DNA of 64,000 nucleotides from Ruminococcus flavefaciens (GCF_900143025.1 NZ_FRCT01000006.1:62001-126000), one strand, 5' to 3'. Counted from the first letter of the stretch, positions 8,247 to 16,657 are shown. Notes: generated by a model from the sequence alone, not told the origin. Translations and numbers: made by a program.

Positions 8247-8275
8247 ATTATATCACAGTTTCTGCTCTTTTTCAA
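8247..8275 (-). promoter_or_regulatory. Sigma-A promoter of the HIT gene
   Basis: On the minus strand TTGAAA (8270-8275) and a perfect TATAAT (8247-8252) are separated by 17 bp. Confidence 0.8.
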
Positions 8276-8289
8276 TAGGAAGATGTCCG

Positions 8290-8440
8290 TTACTTGGTCA
8301 ATTCGGAATCAGGAATGCGGAATTCGGATTTAATGGTATCGGCTTTGCCGATAAATTGAAATATTATTCTTCAAATCCATCGCCGTAAGGCGATACATCA
8401 ATTCCTAATTACGAATTCCGAATTCCGCATAAATCAGCGT
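8290..8440. repeat. Palindrome-rich intergenic repeat mosaic
   Basis: The stretch opens with CAATTCGGAATCAGGAATGC and closes with an approximate inverted copy ending CGAATTCCGAATTCCGC. Between them lie two small hairpins, TATCGGCTTTGCCGATA and ATCGCCGTAAGGCGAT. The shape is that of a small dispersed intergenic repeat with no coding capacity. A shorter piece of the same edge (CAATTCGGAATT) recurs at about 10385. Confidence 0.6.
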
Positions 8441-8459
8441 GGGCGAACAATGTTCGCCC
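8441..8459. repeat. GGGCG-type palindrome, copy A
   Basis: GGGCGAACA and TGTTCGCCC form a perfect 9-bp palindrome around one base. It is one of four copies in the window that keep GGGCG/CGCCC ends but differ in the inner bases with matching changes on both arms. Confidence 0.8.
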
Positions 8460-8510
8460 CTCCGTGGCTAAGGGCAAAAGGCTAAAGGCTGAACAGGGGC
8501 TAAATAATAC

Positions 8511-8539
8511 TTGCTTTTTCGGAATATGTGTGTTATAAT
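8511..8539 (+). promoter_or_regulatory. Sigma-A promoter of the ACT-UPF0210 operon
   Basis: TTGCTT and TATAAT are separated by 17 bp and lie about 55 bp upstream of the ACT-domain gene. Confidence 0.8.
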
Positions 8540-8592
8540 TATATCAATCATTCGGAAAGTACCGAACTACAATAAAAACGGAGGTTTTAACT

Positions 8593-8862
8593 ATGAGAGC
8601 AGTTGTAACTGTTATTGGTAAGGATACTGTGGGAATTCTTCACAAGGTAAGCGGTATCTGCGCTGAGTACAATGTTAATGTAATAGAGGTAACACAGAGC
8701 GTTCTTCAGGATATGTTCGCTATGATAATGCTGGTGGATATATCGGCTATAAAGGGCGATTTCTCTGAGCTCGTGGAAAGAATGACCAACCTCGGCAGCG
8801 AGCTGGGGCTCTCTATCCACACCATGCACGAGGATATCTTCAACTCAATGCACAGCATTTAA
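8593..8862 (+). CDS. ACT-domain protein, UPF0237 family
   Basis: The 89-residue protein is a single ACT domain of the UPF0237/GcvR-like type, starting RAVVTVIGKDTVGILHKVSG, which is the usual first strand and glycine turn of the fold. ACT domains bind amino acids or similar small ligands and dimerise. A UPF0210 gene follows 18 bp downstream, the standard partner of this small protein across Firmicutes. A good ribosome site (GGAGG) precedes the ATG. The ligand is not known. Confidence 0.9.
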   Translation: MRAVVTVIGKDTVGILHKVSGICAEYNVNVIEVTQSVLQDMFAMIMLVDISAIKGDFSELVERMTNLGSELGLSIHTMHEDIFNSMHSI

Positions 8863-8880
8863 TGAAAGGAAGTCCGCTCA

Positions 8881-10239
8881 ATGCTTAACGTATATAACAT
8901 ACTTGAAACTATCCGCATGATACAGGACGAATGTCTTGATATCCGTACTATAACTATGGGTATCTCTCTCCTTGACTGTATCGACACGGATATTGATAAG
9001 GCTTGTGAAAAAGTCTATAATAAAATAGTAAAGAAGGCAGGAAACCTTGTTGCTGTCGGTCAGCAGATAGAGACAGAGTACGGTATACCTATCGTAAACA
9101 AGCGTATATCGGTAACTCCTATCGCTATGCTTGCAGCTGCCTGCCCTGACGGTGATACCGTTAAATTCGCAAAGGCACTCCAGAGAGCTGCTGATACCTG
9201 TGGTGTAAACTTCATAGGCGGCTATTCCGCACTTGTACACAAGGGCTTCAGCGCAGGCGATATGGCTCTTATCAAGTCTATCCCCGAGGCTCTTGACGTT
9301 ACTCAGAACATCTGCTCGTCTGTAAATATCGGCTCTACAAAGTCGGGTATCAATATGGACGCTGTAAAGCTCATGGGTCAGATAGTCAAGGAGGCTGCAA
9401 TAAAGACAGCAGACCGCGACTGCATAGGACCTGCAAAGCTTGTCGTATTCTGCAATGCCGTTGAGGATAACCCCTTCATGGCAGGTGCATTCCACGGCGT
9501 AGGCGAGCCTGACTGCGAGATACACGTAGGTGTGTCGGGACCCGGAGTTGTACGCGCAGCTCTTACAAAGTACCCTGACGCTTCAATAAATGAAATTGCT
9601 GACATAATCAAAAAGACTGCATTCAAGATAACCCGTATGGGTCAGCTTGTCGGCGCAAGAGCTTCCGAGCTTCTGGGCGTACCATTCGGTATCGTTGACC
9701 TTTCACTTGCTCCTACACCTGCTATAGGCGACAGTGTTGCTCATATCCTTGAGGAAATGGGTCTTGAAATGTGCGGTACTCACGGCACTACGGCTTGTCT
9801 CGCTATGCTTAACGACGCTGTAAAGAAGGGCGGCGTAATGGCTTCGTCCACTGTCGGAGGACTCTCAGGTGCATTTATACCTGTATCCGAGGACGCAGGC
9901 ATGATAGATGCAGCTGTTGCAGGCGTACTCAGCCTTGAAAAGCTTGAAGCTATGACAGCGGTATGCTCTGTAGGACTTGATATGATAGTTGTTCCCGGTG
10001 AGATAACTCCCGAGACTATTTCTGCTATCATTGCAGACGAAGCTGCTATCGGTATGGTCAACTCAAAGACAACTGCTGTACGTCTTATCCCTGCTATCGG
10101 CAAGAAGGAGGGAGACACCCTCGAATTCGGCGGACTTCTTGGCAGCGGTCCTGTTATGCCTATCAGAGAGAAGTCACCTGCCAAGTTCATCAACCGCGGC
10201 GGACGTATCCCTGCACCTATGCAGAGCCTGAAGAATTAA
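8881..10239 (+). CDS. UPF0210 (DUF711) family protein
   Basis: The 452-residue protein is full length for the UPF0210/DUF711 family, whose structure resembles a glycyl-radical-like barrel but whose reaction is unknown. Family features are the N-terminal [19 protein letters not shown], the central GVSGPGVV and [22 protein letters not shown] segments, and the terminal [13 protein letters not shown]. No glycyl-radical loop is present. It is in an operon with the preceding ACT-domain gene, suggesting an amino-acid-regulated enzyme, by inference. Confidence 0.92.
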   Translation: MLNVYNILETIRMIQDECLDIRTITMGISLLDCIDTDIDKACEKVYNKIVKKAGNLVAVGQQIETEYGIPIVNKRISVTPIAMLAAACPDGDTVKFAKALQRAADTCGVNFIGGYSALVHKGFSAGDMALIKSIPEALDVTQNICSSVNIGSTKSGINMDAVKLMGQIVKEAAIKTADRDCIGPAKLVVFCNAVEDNPFMAGAFHGVGEPDCEIHVGVSGPGVVRAALTKYPDASINEIADIIKKTAFKITRMGQLVGARASELLGVPFGIVDLSLAPTPAIGDSVAHILEEMGLEMCGTHGTTACLAMLNDAVKKGGVMASSTVGGLSGAFIPVSEDAGMIDAAVAGVLSLEKLEAMTAVCSVGLDMIVVPGEITPETISAIIADEAAIGMVNSKTTAVRLIPAIGKKEGDTLEFGGLLGSGPVMPIREKSPAKFINRGGRIPAPMQSLKN

Positions 10240-10240
10240 G

Positions 10241-10339
10241 CAGCGTGACGCTGCACCCTTGCCACGTTGACGCTCGTAAACTCGCTGACTCTTTTCAGCA
10301 GTGTAAATTGTACATCGCTTACAGCACATTACGTGGCAA
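10241..10339. other. Stacked hairpins between UPF0210 and the kinase gene
   Basis: CAGCGT/ACGCTG (10241-10253) is a hairpin. TTGCCACGT (10259-10267) pairs perfectly with ACGTGGCAA (10331-10339), enclosing GCTGA/TCAGC (10284-10299). No T-run follows, so it is not a simple terminator. It may be a palindromic repeat or a leader structure. Confidence 0.5.
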
Positions 10340-10361
10340 AACAACACCAGATCACTTGTAG

Positions 10362-10380
10362 GGGCGGATATTATCCGCCC
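10362..10380. repeat. GGGCG-type palindrome, copy B
   Basis: GGGCGGATA and TATCCGCCC form a perfect 9-bp palindrome around one base, preceded by TGTAG. It lies 33 bp before the kinase start and is followed by CAATTCGGAATT, the same edge sequence seen near copy A. Confidence 0.8.
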
Positions 10381-10413
10381 TTTTCAATTCGGAATTTATT
10401 GGAGGAAACATAT

Positions 10414-11391
10414 ATGGATATTCGTAATATTCCTCAACTTTTTAGTCTCCCCGAAGCGGCTGAGCTCACCGAGCTCAACAAAGGGCACATAAACGGTACA
10501 TATCTTGCGGTCTGCGGCGGTAAAAAATATATTTTGCAATCTCTGAACAGGGCAATCTTTCGTGCTCCCGAAGCTGTTATGGAAAACATCAGCCGAATAG
10601 AAGCGGCTTTTGTCGAGTGCGGCTCTGACGTTGCAGTCCCGCATTTTATCGCCTCAGGCGATAAAATATATGCGGTCGCTGACGAAAAAGTATGGCGTAT
10701 CTACGAGTATATAACAGCGACCGCAGACGCCGCGGCTGAACCCGCGGCTGCGGGACGGGCGTTCGGCACATTTATAAGGACTATGGAAGGCAGTAAGCTC
10801 AGCACTGTTCCTGCTATAGAGGGCTTTCACGATTACGACGGATATTTTGCAGTTCTTGTGTCAAAAAGCGGCATAGACAGAAGTGTTATGGTGACTCTTG
10901 ACAGACTCCGCGATACATTGGGACAGGTGTTTGACAGCTCCATGAAAAAGCGTATCATACACGGTGACGCAAAGGCGGATAATATCATAGTCTCGGAGAA
11001 AATGACAATAATAGATCTTGATACGGCTATGTACGGCTATGCAGCCATTGATTACGGCGACCTTGTCCGCTCGGTGTGCAGAAACGTCATATCTGACCTT
11101 AATGCAGTCCGCGAAATAACCTCAGGATTTGCGCAGGGACTTGGCGGGATACTCTCCGACGATGAAGTAAATTCCCTGTATTACGGCATATTATGGCTCA
11201 CAGGTGAGCTTGCTGTACGTTATCTTATAGACTACAGAAGCGAAAACAAGTACTTCCGCGGCAAAACCTCTGCACAATGTCTCGCCCGTGCCGAGGAGCT
11301 GCTCTCTCAGCTGAAACAGTTCACAGACCACGGCGAAGAGCTGAAAGAGATAGTCCGTTCGCAGTTTTATGCTGTACCTTCTGAGCACTGA
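10414..11391 (+). CDS. APH-fold phosphotransferase, possibly an N-acetylhexosamine kinase-like enzyme
   Basis: The 325-residue product has the aminoglycoside-phosphotransferase/choline-kinase fold. The catalytic Brenner motif is HGDAKADN and the metal-binding motif is IDLDT. The N-terminal GHINGTYLAV and YILQSLNRAIFR are typical of the NahK/sugar-kinase branch, not of antibiotic kinases. The probable role is phosphorylation of a sugar such as N-acetylhexosamine; the substrate is inferred. The start is the ATG after TTGGAGGAAACAT. A reading frame open 49 codons further upstream crosses palindromic repeats and is rejected. Confidence 0.82.
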   Translation: MDIRNIPQLFSLPEAAELTELNKGHINGTYLAVCGGKKYILQSLNRAIFRAPEAVMENISRIEAAFVECGSDVAVPHFIASGDKIYAVADEKVWRIYEYITATADAAAEPAAAGRAFGTFIRTMEGSKLSTVPAIEGFHDYDGYFAVLVSKSGIDRSVMVTLDRLRDTLGQVFDSSMKKRIIHGDAKADNIIVSEKMTIIDLDTAMYGYAAIDYGDLVRSVCRNVISDLNAVREITSGFAQGLGGILSDDEVNSLYYGILWLTGELAVRYLIDYRSENKYFRGKTSAQCLARAEELLSQLKQFTDHGEELKEIVRSQFYAVPSEH

Positions 11392-11403
11392 TAACTAAAA
11401 TTA

Positions 11404-11432
11404 TTGATTTATCAGAAAAAATGTGGTATAAT
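11404..11432 (+). promoter_or_regulatory. Sigma-A promoter of the membrane protein-ArsR-amidohydrolase operon
   Basis: TTGATT and a perfect TATAAT are separated by 17 bp, 60 bp before the first gene. Confidence 0.8.
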
Positions 11433-11491
11433 TATATTGACATATAATGGTAGGACAAGCTCGTTATCATAACCGTAAAGGGGGCGCGGTC

Positions 11492-11929
11492 ATGGAGGTC
11501 ATACTTGTTATCATAGTGATATCGGTACTTGCAGTCATACTCGGCGTAAAGGTCATGTGGCTGGTATTCGGCTTTGCAGCCCTTATCGGACTTGCGTTTG
11601 CGGTCTCTATGCTGCTGCTTACCATATTCTTCGTGAGACTGTTGTTCACTAAAAAGCACAGGGCTTCATTTTCGAGGATAGACAAAAGTCCCCGAAGCAA
11701 ATTTAAAGTAGCCTATTATATAATTGACGGTACGGAATACCCTAATATCTTCCCCGAGGAGGGCTTCCTGCGCAATATGCTGTACAGAAGCGACAAGAGT
11801 CATACAGTTTTTCTCACAAGAAACAAGAAATACGTTTATGATAAATTCGCCTGTACTACCTGTACTATCGGATTTTTACTCAGCATTGTATCTGTAATAG
11901 CAGGCTTTTTCATCTTCGATCATATCTAA
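11492..11929 (+). CDS. Small integral membrane protein of unknown function
   Basis: The 145-residue product has two adjacent N-terminal hydrophobic helices (about residues 2-22 and 25-50), a basic cytoplasmic stretch (TKKHRASFSRIDKSPRSKF), a soluble segment, a CTTCTIG motif and a final transmembrane helix at the C-terminus. The family is not recognised. The start is set at the ATG after AAAGGGGGCGCGGTC; an in-frame ATG 15 codons upstream has no ribosome site. It lies 10 bp before an ArsR-type metal-sensor gene, so a link to metal handling is possible. The CTTC motif could bind a metal, but that is speculation. Confidence 0.7.
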   Translation: MEVILVIIVISVLAVILGVKVMWLVFGFAALIGLAFAVSMLLLTIFFVRLLFTKKHRASFSRIDKSPRSKFKVAYYIIDGTEYPNIFPEEGFLRNMLYRSDKSHTVFLTRNKKYVYDKFACTTCTIGFLLSIVSVIAGFFIFDHI

Positions 11930-11939
11930 GGAGGAAATA

Positions 11940-12284
11940 ATGGAGGAACATATCTGCGGCACTCACGGAGTGCATAACGACATTGTGGAAAAGGTTTCAA
12001 AGGTAATGCCCGATGAAGCCATACTTTATGAGGCTGCGGAGCTTTTGAAGGTATTCGGCGACGCAACAAGGATAATATTCGTGCTATGTCAGAGCGAAAT
12101 GTGCGTCTGTGATATCGCAAGACTGCTGAATATGACACAGTCCGCTATATCACACCAGCTTAGAGTGCTGAAGCAGGCTCGTCTTGTAAGCTCAAGGCGC
12201 GACGGAAAAACTATCTACTATTCCCTTTGTGACGACCATGTAAAGACCATATTCTACCACGCAATGGAACACGTTATGGAGTGA
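11940..12284 (+). CDS. ArsR/SmtB family metal-sensing repressor
   Basis: The 114-residue protein is a winged-helix ArsR/SmtB repressor (AISHQLRVLKQARLVSSRRDGKTIYY). The alpha-3 site shows C55-x-C57 (EMCVCDIA), as in CadC, with an N-terminal C6/H9/H12 cluster that could complete an alpha-3N site. The alpha-5 site is also intact: D98, H100, H111 and E114 have the +2, +11, +3 spacing of SmtB/CzrA zinc sensors. So both known metal sites appear complete. No efflux pump is adjacent; the neighbours are a small membrane protein and an amidohydrolase. The gene is tightly spaced with both. Confidence 0.9.
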   Translation: MEEHICGTHGVHNDIVEKVSKVMPDEAILYEAAELLKVFGDATRIIFVLCQSEMCVCDIARLLNMTQSAISHQLRVLKQARLVSSRRDGKTIYYSLCDDHVKTIFYHAMEHVME

Positions 12285-12292
12285 GCCCCTCG

Positions 12293-13099
12293 ATGAGATA
12301 TTTTGATTTTCATACCCACGCATTTACCGATACTCTTGCAGAACGCGCTATGTCGGAGCTTTCAAAGACGAGCAGCATAGTTCCCGCAACTGACGGTACA
12401 CTGGACGGTCTGCGCAGGAAAATGGCTGAAAACGGCATAGACCGCGCTATGCTCCTGCCTGTGGCTACAAAGCCCTCACAGCAGACTGCCATAAACAACT
12501 GGGCTGCGGAGATAATGGGCGGCGGTATTTATTGCTGCGGAACAGTCCACCCCGATGCAGAGGACGCAGCTGCGGAGGTGGAGCGCATAAAGTCCCTCGG
12601 ACTCTGCGGCGTTAAATTTCACTCGGAGTATCAGAAATTCTGTCCCCATGAGGAGAGAATGTTCCCTATATACGAGAAAATAGCCGAGCTTGGACTCATA
12701 GCGGTTTTTCACGGCGGTTGGGATCCCTACTCAGAGGATATTATAAGAGCGACTCCGCAGAGTTTTGCGGCTGTGGCTGAGACCTTCCCGGAACTGAAAA
12801 TAGTTGCCGCACATCTCGGCGGCATGAAGCTGTGGGACGATATAGAGAAATATACCGCAGGAAAATTCCGTAACCTGTGGTTCGATGTGGGAGTTATCTC
12901 ACGGTATATAGAGGACGAACAGCTCCTGCGCATAATACGTATGCAGGGGGCTGACAGGGTACTTTTCGGCAGCGATTGTCCGTGGGACGAGCCTGCCAAC
13001 GAAATAGCCATGATAAACAGGCTACCTCTTACAGATGAGGAAAAGGAGCTTATCTTCTACCGCAATGCCGAAAGGCTAATCGGGGGAGAGGAGCTTTAG
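12293..13099 (+). CDS. Amidohydrolase family 2 (TIM-barrel metal-dependent hydrolase)
   Basis: The roughly 268-residue protein is an amidohydrolase-2/TatD-like TIM barrel. Metal ligands are visible: FDFHTHAF at the N-terminus, FHGGWDPY, AAHLGG and the late FGSDCPWDEP. The substrate is not determinable; relatives include decarboxylases and lactone hydrolases. The ATG at 12293 is chosen, 11 bp after GGAG; a GTG at 12281 would overlap the ArsR stop by 4 bp. It sits at the end of a three-gene operon with the metal-sensing ArsR repressor. Confidence 0.82.
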   Translation: MRYFDFHTHAFTDTLAERAMSELSKTSSIVPATDGTLDGLRRKMAENGIDRAMLLPVATKPSQQTAINNWAAEIMGGGIYCCGTVHPDAEDAAAEVERIKSLGLCGVKFHSEYQKFCPHEERMFPIYEKIAELGLIAVFHGGWDPYSEDIIRATPQSFAAVAETFPELKIVAAHLGGMKLWDDIEKYTAGKFRNLWFDVGVISRYIEDEQLLRIIRMQGADRVLFGSDCPWDEPANEIAMINRLPLTDEEKELIFYRNAERLIGGEEL

Positions 13100-13114
13100 C
13101 AGACAGTAAGCAGT

Positions 13115-13142
13115 ATGGACGGTTTGACCGTCCATTTTTTTG
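13115..13142 (+). terminator. Terminator of the ArsR-amidohydrolase operon
   Basis: ATGGACGGT and ACCGTCCAT form a perfect 9-bp stem with a TTG loop followed by a run of T. Confidence 0.92.
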
Positions 13143-13173
13143 TTCTGCTGACGGTAAACAGCTAATTTTGCTC

Positions 13174-13203
13174 TTGACATTTCCTATAATGTTAGTATAT
13201 AAT
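13174..13203 (+). promoter_or_regulatory. Sigma-A promoter of dapF-dapL
   Basis: TTGACA and TATAAT, both perfect, are separated by 18 bp. Transcription would start around 13210, leaving a roughly 92-nt leader before dapF. Confidence 0.82.
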
Positions 13204-13209
13204 AAATAC

Positions 13210-13301
13210 GGCGGAGCTTTTGCGTGTTAGCAGCGCAGAGGCTGTTTAGCACCGCTTTTTACTGCTCTCTCCCGTGAGTCACCACCGATGGGAGCAAAAT
13301 T
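13210..13301 (+). promoter_or_regulatory. Structured dapF leader with a possible ribosome-site-sequestering hairpin
   Basis: Within the leader TGCG/CGCA and GCGG/CCGC enclose a first folded part followed by TTTTT. A second hairpin pairs CTCCC (13269-13273) with GGGAG (13290-13294), which is the dapF ribosome site. GTGA/TCAC forms an inner stem. No known riboswitch class was recognised. Confidence 0.4.
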
Positions 13302-14180
13302 ATGAGATTTTCAAAAATGCACGGCATCGGCAACGACTATATCTATGTGAACTGCTTTGAGGAAACTGTAAACGAGCCCGAAAAGGTATCAGCAGTCCTC
13401 AGCGACAGACACAAGGGCGTAGGCGGCGACGGCCTTGTACTCATCATGCCCTCTGATATTGCGGATTTCCGCATGAGGATATTCAACGCAGACGGCTCTG
13501 AGGCTATGATGTGCGGCAATGCCACACGCTGTATCGGCAAATACGTCTATGATATGGGGCTTACCGATAAGACTGACATTACACTTGAGACAAATTCAGG
13601 CATAAAATATCTGAAGCTTTACCTGAAGGGAGACAAGGTCGAGCTTGTTACCGTGGATATGGGAAAGGCTATTCTTGTTCCCAAAGATATCCCCGTAAAC
13701 AGTGATCTTGACCGCTTTGTGAGCCAGCCTGTTGAGGTGTGCGGCAAAACATGGGATATCACCTGTGTTTCTATGGGAAATCCCCATGCTGTCATATTCA
13801 CAGAGGGCGTTGCAGAGCTTGACCTTGAAAAAATAGGTCCTTGCTTCGAGAACCATGAGCTCTTCCCAAACCGCGTGAATACGGAGTTTGCTGAGGTCAT
13901 CGACGACCATACTCTCAATATGCGCGTGTGGGAGCGCGGAAGCGGCGAGACCTTCGCCTGCGGTACGGGTACCTGTGCGACAGTAGTTGCAGCAGTTCTT
14001 AACGGTATCTGTAAGCAGGACGAGGAGATACTTGTACATCTGCGCGGAGGAGACCTGCGTATCACCTATAAATCGAACGGAACTGTGCTTATGACAGGTC
14101 CTGCCGAGTACGTTTTCGAGGGAAATGTTTCCGACGAATTCATTAATAAAGCAAAGGAGAATGTTGTATGCCGCAGTTGA
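13302..14180 (+). CDS. dapF: Diaminopimelate epimerase
   Basis: DapF interconverts LL- and meso-diaminopimelate, feeding lysine and peptidoglycan synthesis. The 292-residue sequence has the N-terminal KMHGIGNDYIYVNC, and both active-site cysteines are in conserved motifs: MMCGNATRC (about residue 73) and FACGTGTCATVVA (about residue 222). The gene overlaps dapL by 13 bp in another frame, so the two should be translationally coupled. A GGGAG ribosome site is held in a potential hairpin. Confidence 0.96.
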   Translation: MRFSKMHGIGNDYIYVNCFEETVNEPEKVSAVLSDRHKGVGGDGLVLIMPSDIADFRMRIFNADGSEAMMCGNATRCIGKYVYDMGLTDKTDITLETNSGIKYLKLYLKGDKVELVTVDMGKAILVPKDIPVNSDLDRFVSQPVEVCGKTWDITCVSMGNPHAVIFTEGVAELDLEKIGPCFENHELFPNRVNTEFAEVIDDHTLNMRVWERGSGETFACGTGTCATVVAAVLNGICKQDEEILVHLRGGDLRITYKSNGTVLMTGPAEYVFEGNVSDEFINKAKENVVCRS

Positions 14181-15379
14181 ATGAAAACTTTCTCAGACTT
14201 GAGAAAAATTACCTTTTTATAAATATTGCAAAGAAAATAGCCGCCTTCAAGGAGGCTCACCCCGAGGCTGATATCATAAGAATGGGTATCGGCGATGTTA
14301 CGCTCCCTATCGCACCTGTTGTCATAGAGGCAATGAAGAAGGGCTGCGACGAAATGGGCGTAAAGGAGACCTTCAAGGGCTATGAGGACAGTGGTGCAGG
14401 CTATGATTTCCTGCGTGAGGCTGTATCGGGCTATTATAAGAGCTTCGGAGCAGATGTTGCTCCGGACGAGATAAGGATAAACGACGGTGCGAAGTCTGAC
14501 TGCGGAAACATCGTCGACATCTTCGGGGACGACAATACTATACTTGTTACAGACCCTGCTTATCCTGTTTATGTTGATTCAAACCTTATGAGCGGCAGAA
14601 AGATAATCTATGCCGACTCCAACGAGGAAAACGGCTTTGCAGCTATGCCTGATGAGTCGGTACACGCTGATATCATCTATCTCTGCTCGCCTAACAACCC
14701 TACAGGCTCTGTGTATACACGCACTCAGCTTAAAGAGTGGATAGCCTACGCTAAGAAGAATAATGCCATAATCATCTATGATTCGGCTTATGAAGCATTT
14801 ATCACAGACCCTGACGTACCGAGGAGCATTTTCTGCATCGAGGGTGCAAAGGAGTGCTGTATAGAAATGTGCTCACTTTCAAAGACCGCAGGCTTTACAG
14901 GTATGAGATGCGGATATACCGTTATCCCCGAGGCTCTCAAGGTCATTGCAAGTGACGGTACAGAGGTATCTGTGGCTCAGATATGGGGCAGACGACAGGG
15001 AAGCAAGTTCAACGGCGTTTCCTATCCTGTACAGTGTGCAGCAGCTGCTGTATTCACTCCCGAGGGCTTGAAGCAGGTACACGAGAATATCGCGTATTAT
15101 CAGGAAAATGCACGTATCATCTCAGATACTATGACAAAGCTGGGCGTTAAGTTCACAGGCGGCGTAAATTCGCCGTATATCTGGTTCAAGTGCCCTAATG
15201 ATATGAAGAGCTGGGATTTCTTCGACCTTATGCTTGAAAAGATAGCAGTTGTGGGAACTCCAGGTGCAGGCTTCGGAAAGAACGGCGAGGGCTGGTTCAG
15301 ACTTACCTCCTTCGGCGACAGACAGCGTACCATAGAGGCTATGGAGCGTTTTGAAAAGCTTGTAAGTGATATGAAGTGA
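14168..15379 (+). CDS. dapL: LL-diaminopimelate aminotransferase
   Basis: DapL converts tetrahydrodipicolinate directly to LL-diaminopimelate in the short lysine pathway. The 403-residue protein matches the family in length and signatures: PQLNENFLRLEKNYLF at the N-terminus, IGDVTLP, ETFKGYEDSGAGYDFLREAV, CSPNNPTGSVYT and the PLP-lysine segment SLSKTAGFTGMRCGY. With the overlapping dapF it forms a two-step unit supplying meso-DAP. A strong terminator follows. Confidence 0.96.
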   Translation: MPQLNENFLRLEKNYLFINIAKKIAAFKEAHPEADIIRMGIGDVTLPIAPVVIEAMKKGCDEMGVKETFKGYEDSGAGYDFLREAVSGYYKSFGADVAPDEIRINDGAKSDCGNIVDIFGDDNTILVTDPAYPVYVDSNLMSGRKIIYADSNEENGFAAMPDESVHADIIYLCSPNNPTGSVYTRTQLKEWIAYAKKNNAIIIYDSAYEAFITDPDVPRSIFCIEGAKECCIEMCSLSKTAGFTGMRCGYTVIPEALKVIASDGTEVSVAQIWGRRQGSKFNGVSYPVQCAAAAVFTPEGLKQVHENIAYYQENARIISDTMTKLGVKFTGGVNSPYIWFKCPNDMKSWDFFDLMLEKIAVVGTPGAGFGKNGEGWFRLTSFGDRQRTIEAMERFEKLVSDMK

Positions 15380-15382
15380 TAT

Positions 15383-15411
15383 AAAAGGGCGGAAACGCCC
15401 TTTTATTTTTT
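15383..15411 (+). terminator. Terminator of dapF-dapL
   Basis: AAAAGGGCG and CGCCCTTTT form a 9-bp stem around a GAAA tetraloop, followed by ATTTTTT. Confidence 0.93.
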
Positions 15412-15427
15412 CACAAACCGCCCTATA

Positions 15428-15456
15428 TTGACATATTTTTCACTCTGTGATATACT
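15428..15456 (+). promoter_or_regulatory. Sigma-A promoter of the GT2 gene
   Basis: TTGACA and TATACT are separated by 17 bp. The 5' leader would be about 120 nt. Confidence 0.8.
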
Positions 15457-15583
15457 TTTATTACTGTTGTTACGTTGTGATAAGTTTGGGACGTCGAGTG
15501 CGGCGTCACCTACAATGTTGATATTTGTTTCGGAATGCCGAGGGCGGTGTTCCCTGCAAGTCATTGACAGGAAAGGAATAGCT

Positions 15584-16567
15584 ATGGATTCCCCCGAAAT
15601 ACTATACATGGTAGTTCCGTGCTATAACGAGCATGAGGTGCTCAGAGAGACCGCGGAACAGCTTAAAACAAAATATACCTCTCTTATAGATTCAGGTCTT
15701 ATTTCTCCCGAAAGCCGCATAGTGTTCGTGAACGACGGTTCTTCCGACCAGACATGGGGGATAATAAAGGAGCTTCACAGCAAAGAGCCTAAGCTCTTCT
15801 CGGGTATCGACCTTGCTCACAACAGCGGTCATCAGAACGCTGTACTGGCAGGACTTATGACCGTAAAGGATATCTGCGATATGTGCATAACTATGGACGC
15901 AGACTTGCAGGACGATATCAATACCATTGACGAAATGGTGAAGAAGTACTATGAGGGCAATCAGGTAGTCTACGGCGTAAGAAGCGCAAGAGATACGGAC
16001 ACGTTTTTCAAGAAGTCCACAGCCGAGGGATTTTATAAGTTTATGAAGGTCATGGGTGCGGACGTTGTTTATAATCATGCGGACTTCCGCCTTATGAGTA
16101 AGAGAGTATTGCAGGAGCTTGCAAACTTCAAGGAGGTAAACCTGTTCCTCCGCGGCATGGTGCCGCTTATCGGCTTTCAGAACTGCAAGGTGTATTACGA
16201 GCGCCATGAGAGAGCCGCAGGCGAAAGCAAGTATCCGCTGAAAAAAATGCTGGCATTTGCAGTAAACGGTATAACTTCATTCAGTACAAAGCCCCTGAAA
16301 ATGATAACGGCTCTGGGACTTATAATGTCCGCTGTCAGCGTTGTTGCCTTTATATGGGCGTTTATCACGAAGATAGCAGGCTTTACCGAGCACGGCTGGT
16401 CGAGTACCATGTGCTCCATATGGCTCATTGGCGGATTGCAGCTGTTCTGTCTCGGAATCATAGGCGAGTACATAGGCAAGATATACGCCGAAGTAAAGCA
16501 GCGCCCACGGTATATTGTGGCGGAGTTCCTCAGCGATGTGAATGAAAAGAAGGAAAATCAGCAGTAA
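15584..16567 (+). CDS. GT2 family glycosyltransferase with membrane tail (DPM1/GtrB-like)
   Basis: The 327-residue protein has a GT-A domain with VPCYNEHEVLRET at the N-terminus and the DADLQDD segment as the metal-binding DxD region. Two transmembrane helices follow near the C-terminus (about residues 230-260 and 270-300), ending YIGKIYAEVKQRPRYI. This matches the GtrB/CsbB/dolichyl-phosphate mannosyltransferase group, which loads a sugar onto a polyprenyl phosphate for cell-surface glycans. The ATG after GAAAGGAATAGCT is the start; an upstream extension overlaps the promoter and is rejected. Confidence 0.9.
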   Translation: MDSPEILYMVVPCYNEHEVLRETAEQLKTKYTSLIDSGLISPESRIVFVNDGSSDQTWGIIKELHSKEPKLFSGIDLAHNSGHQNAVLAGLMTVKDICDMCITMDADLQDDINTIDEMVKKYYEGNQVVYGVRSARDTDTFFKKSTAEGFYKFMKVMGADVVYNHADFRLMSKRVLQELANFKEVNLFLRGMVPLIGFQNCKVYYERHERAAGESKYPLKKMLAFAVNGITSFSTKPLKMITALGLIMSAVSVVAFIWAFITKIAGFTEHGWSSTMCSIWLIGGLQLFCLGIIGEYIGKIYAEVKQRPRYIVAEFLSDVNEKKENQQ

Positions 16568-16612
16568 GCCGAAACGATTAGTTTTAAAGACTTTCTGTTG
16601 GCGGGCGTTCCT

Positions 16613-16657
16613 AAAAGCTCTCCTTAAAGCTGTAAAAAGCTTTTAGGGGAGCTTTTT
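16613..16657 (+). terminator. Terminator of the GT2 gene
   Basis: A long stem of about 18 bp with two mismatches (AAAGCTCTCC.. against ..GGGGAGCTTT) is followed by TTTTT. Confidence 0.85.

Noticed and set aside
7683..8333. 216-codon plus-strand frame opposite the HIT gene
   Set aside because: It is antisense to a clear HIT-family gene with a promoter and ribosome site on the minus strand.
10267..10413. Upstream extension of the kinase reading frame
   Set aside because: It runs through inverted repeats and a palindrome and lacks a ribosome site, while the ATG at 10414 has a strong GGAGG site.
10414..11391. Reading the APH-fold gene as aminoglycoside resistance
   Set aside because: The N-terminal motifs match sugar-kinase relatives and there is no resistance context.
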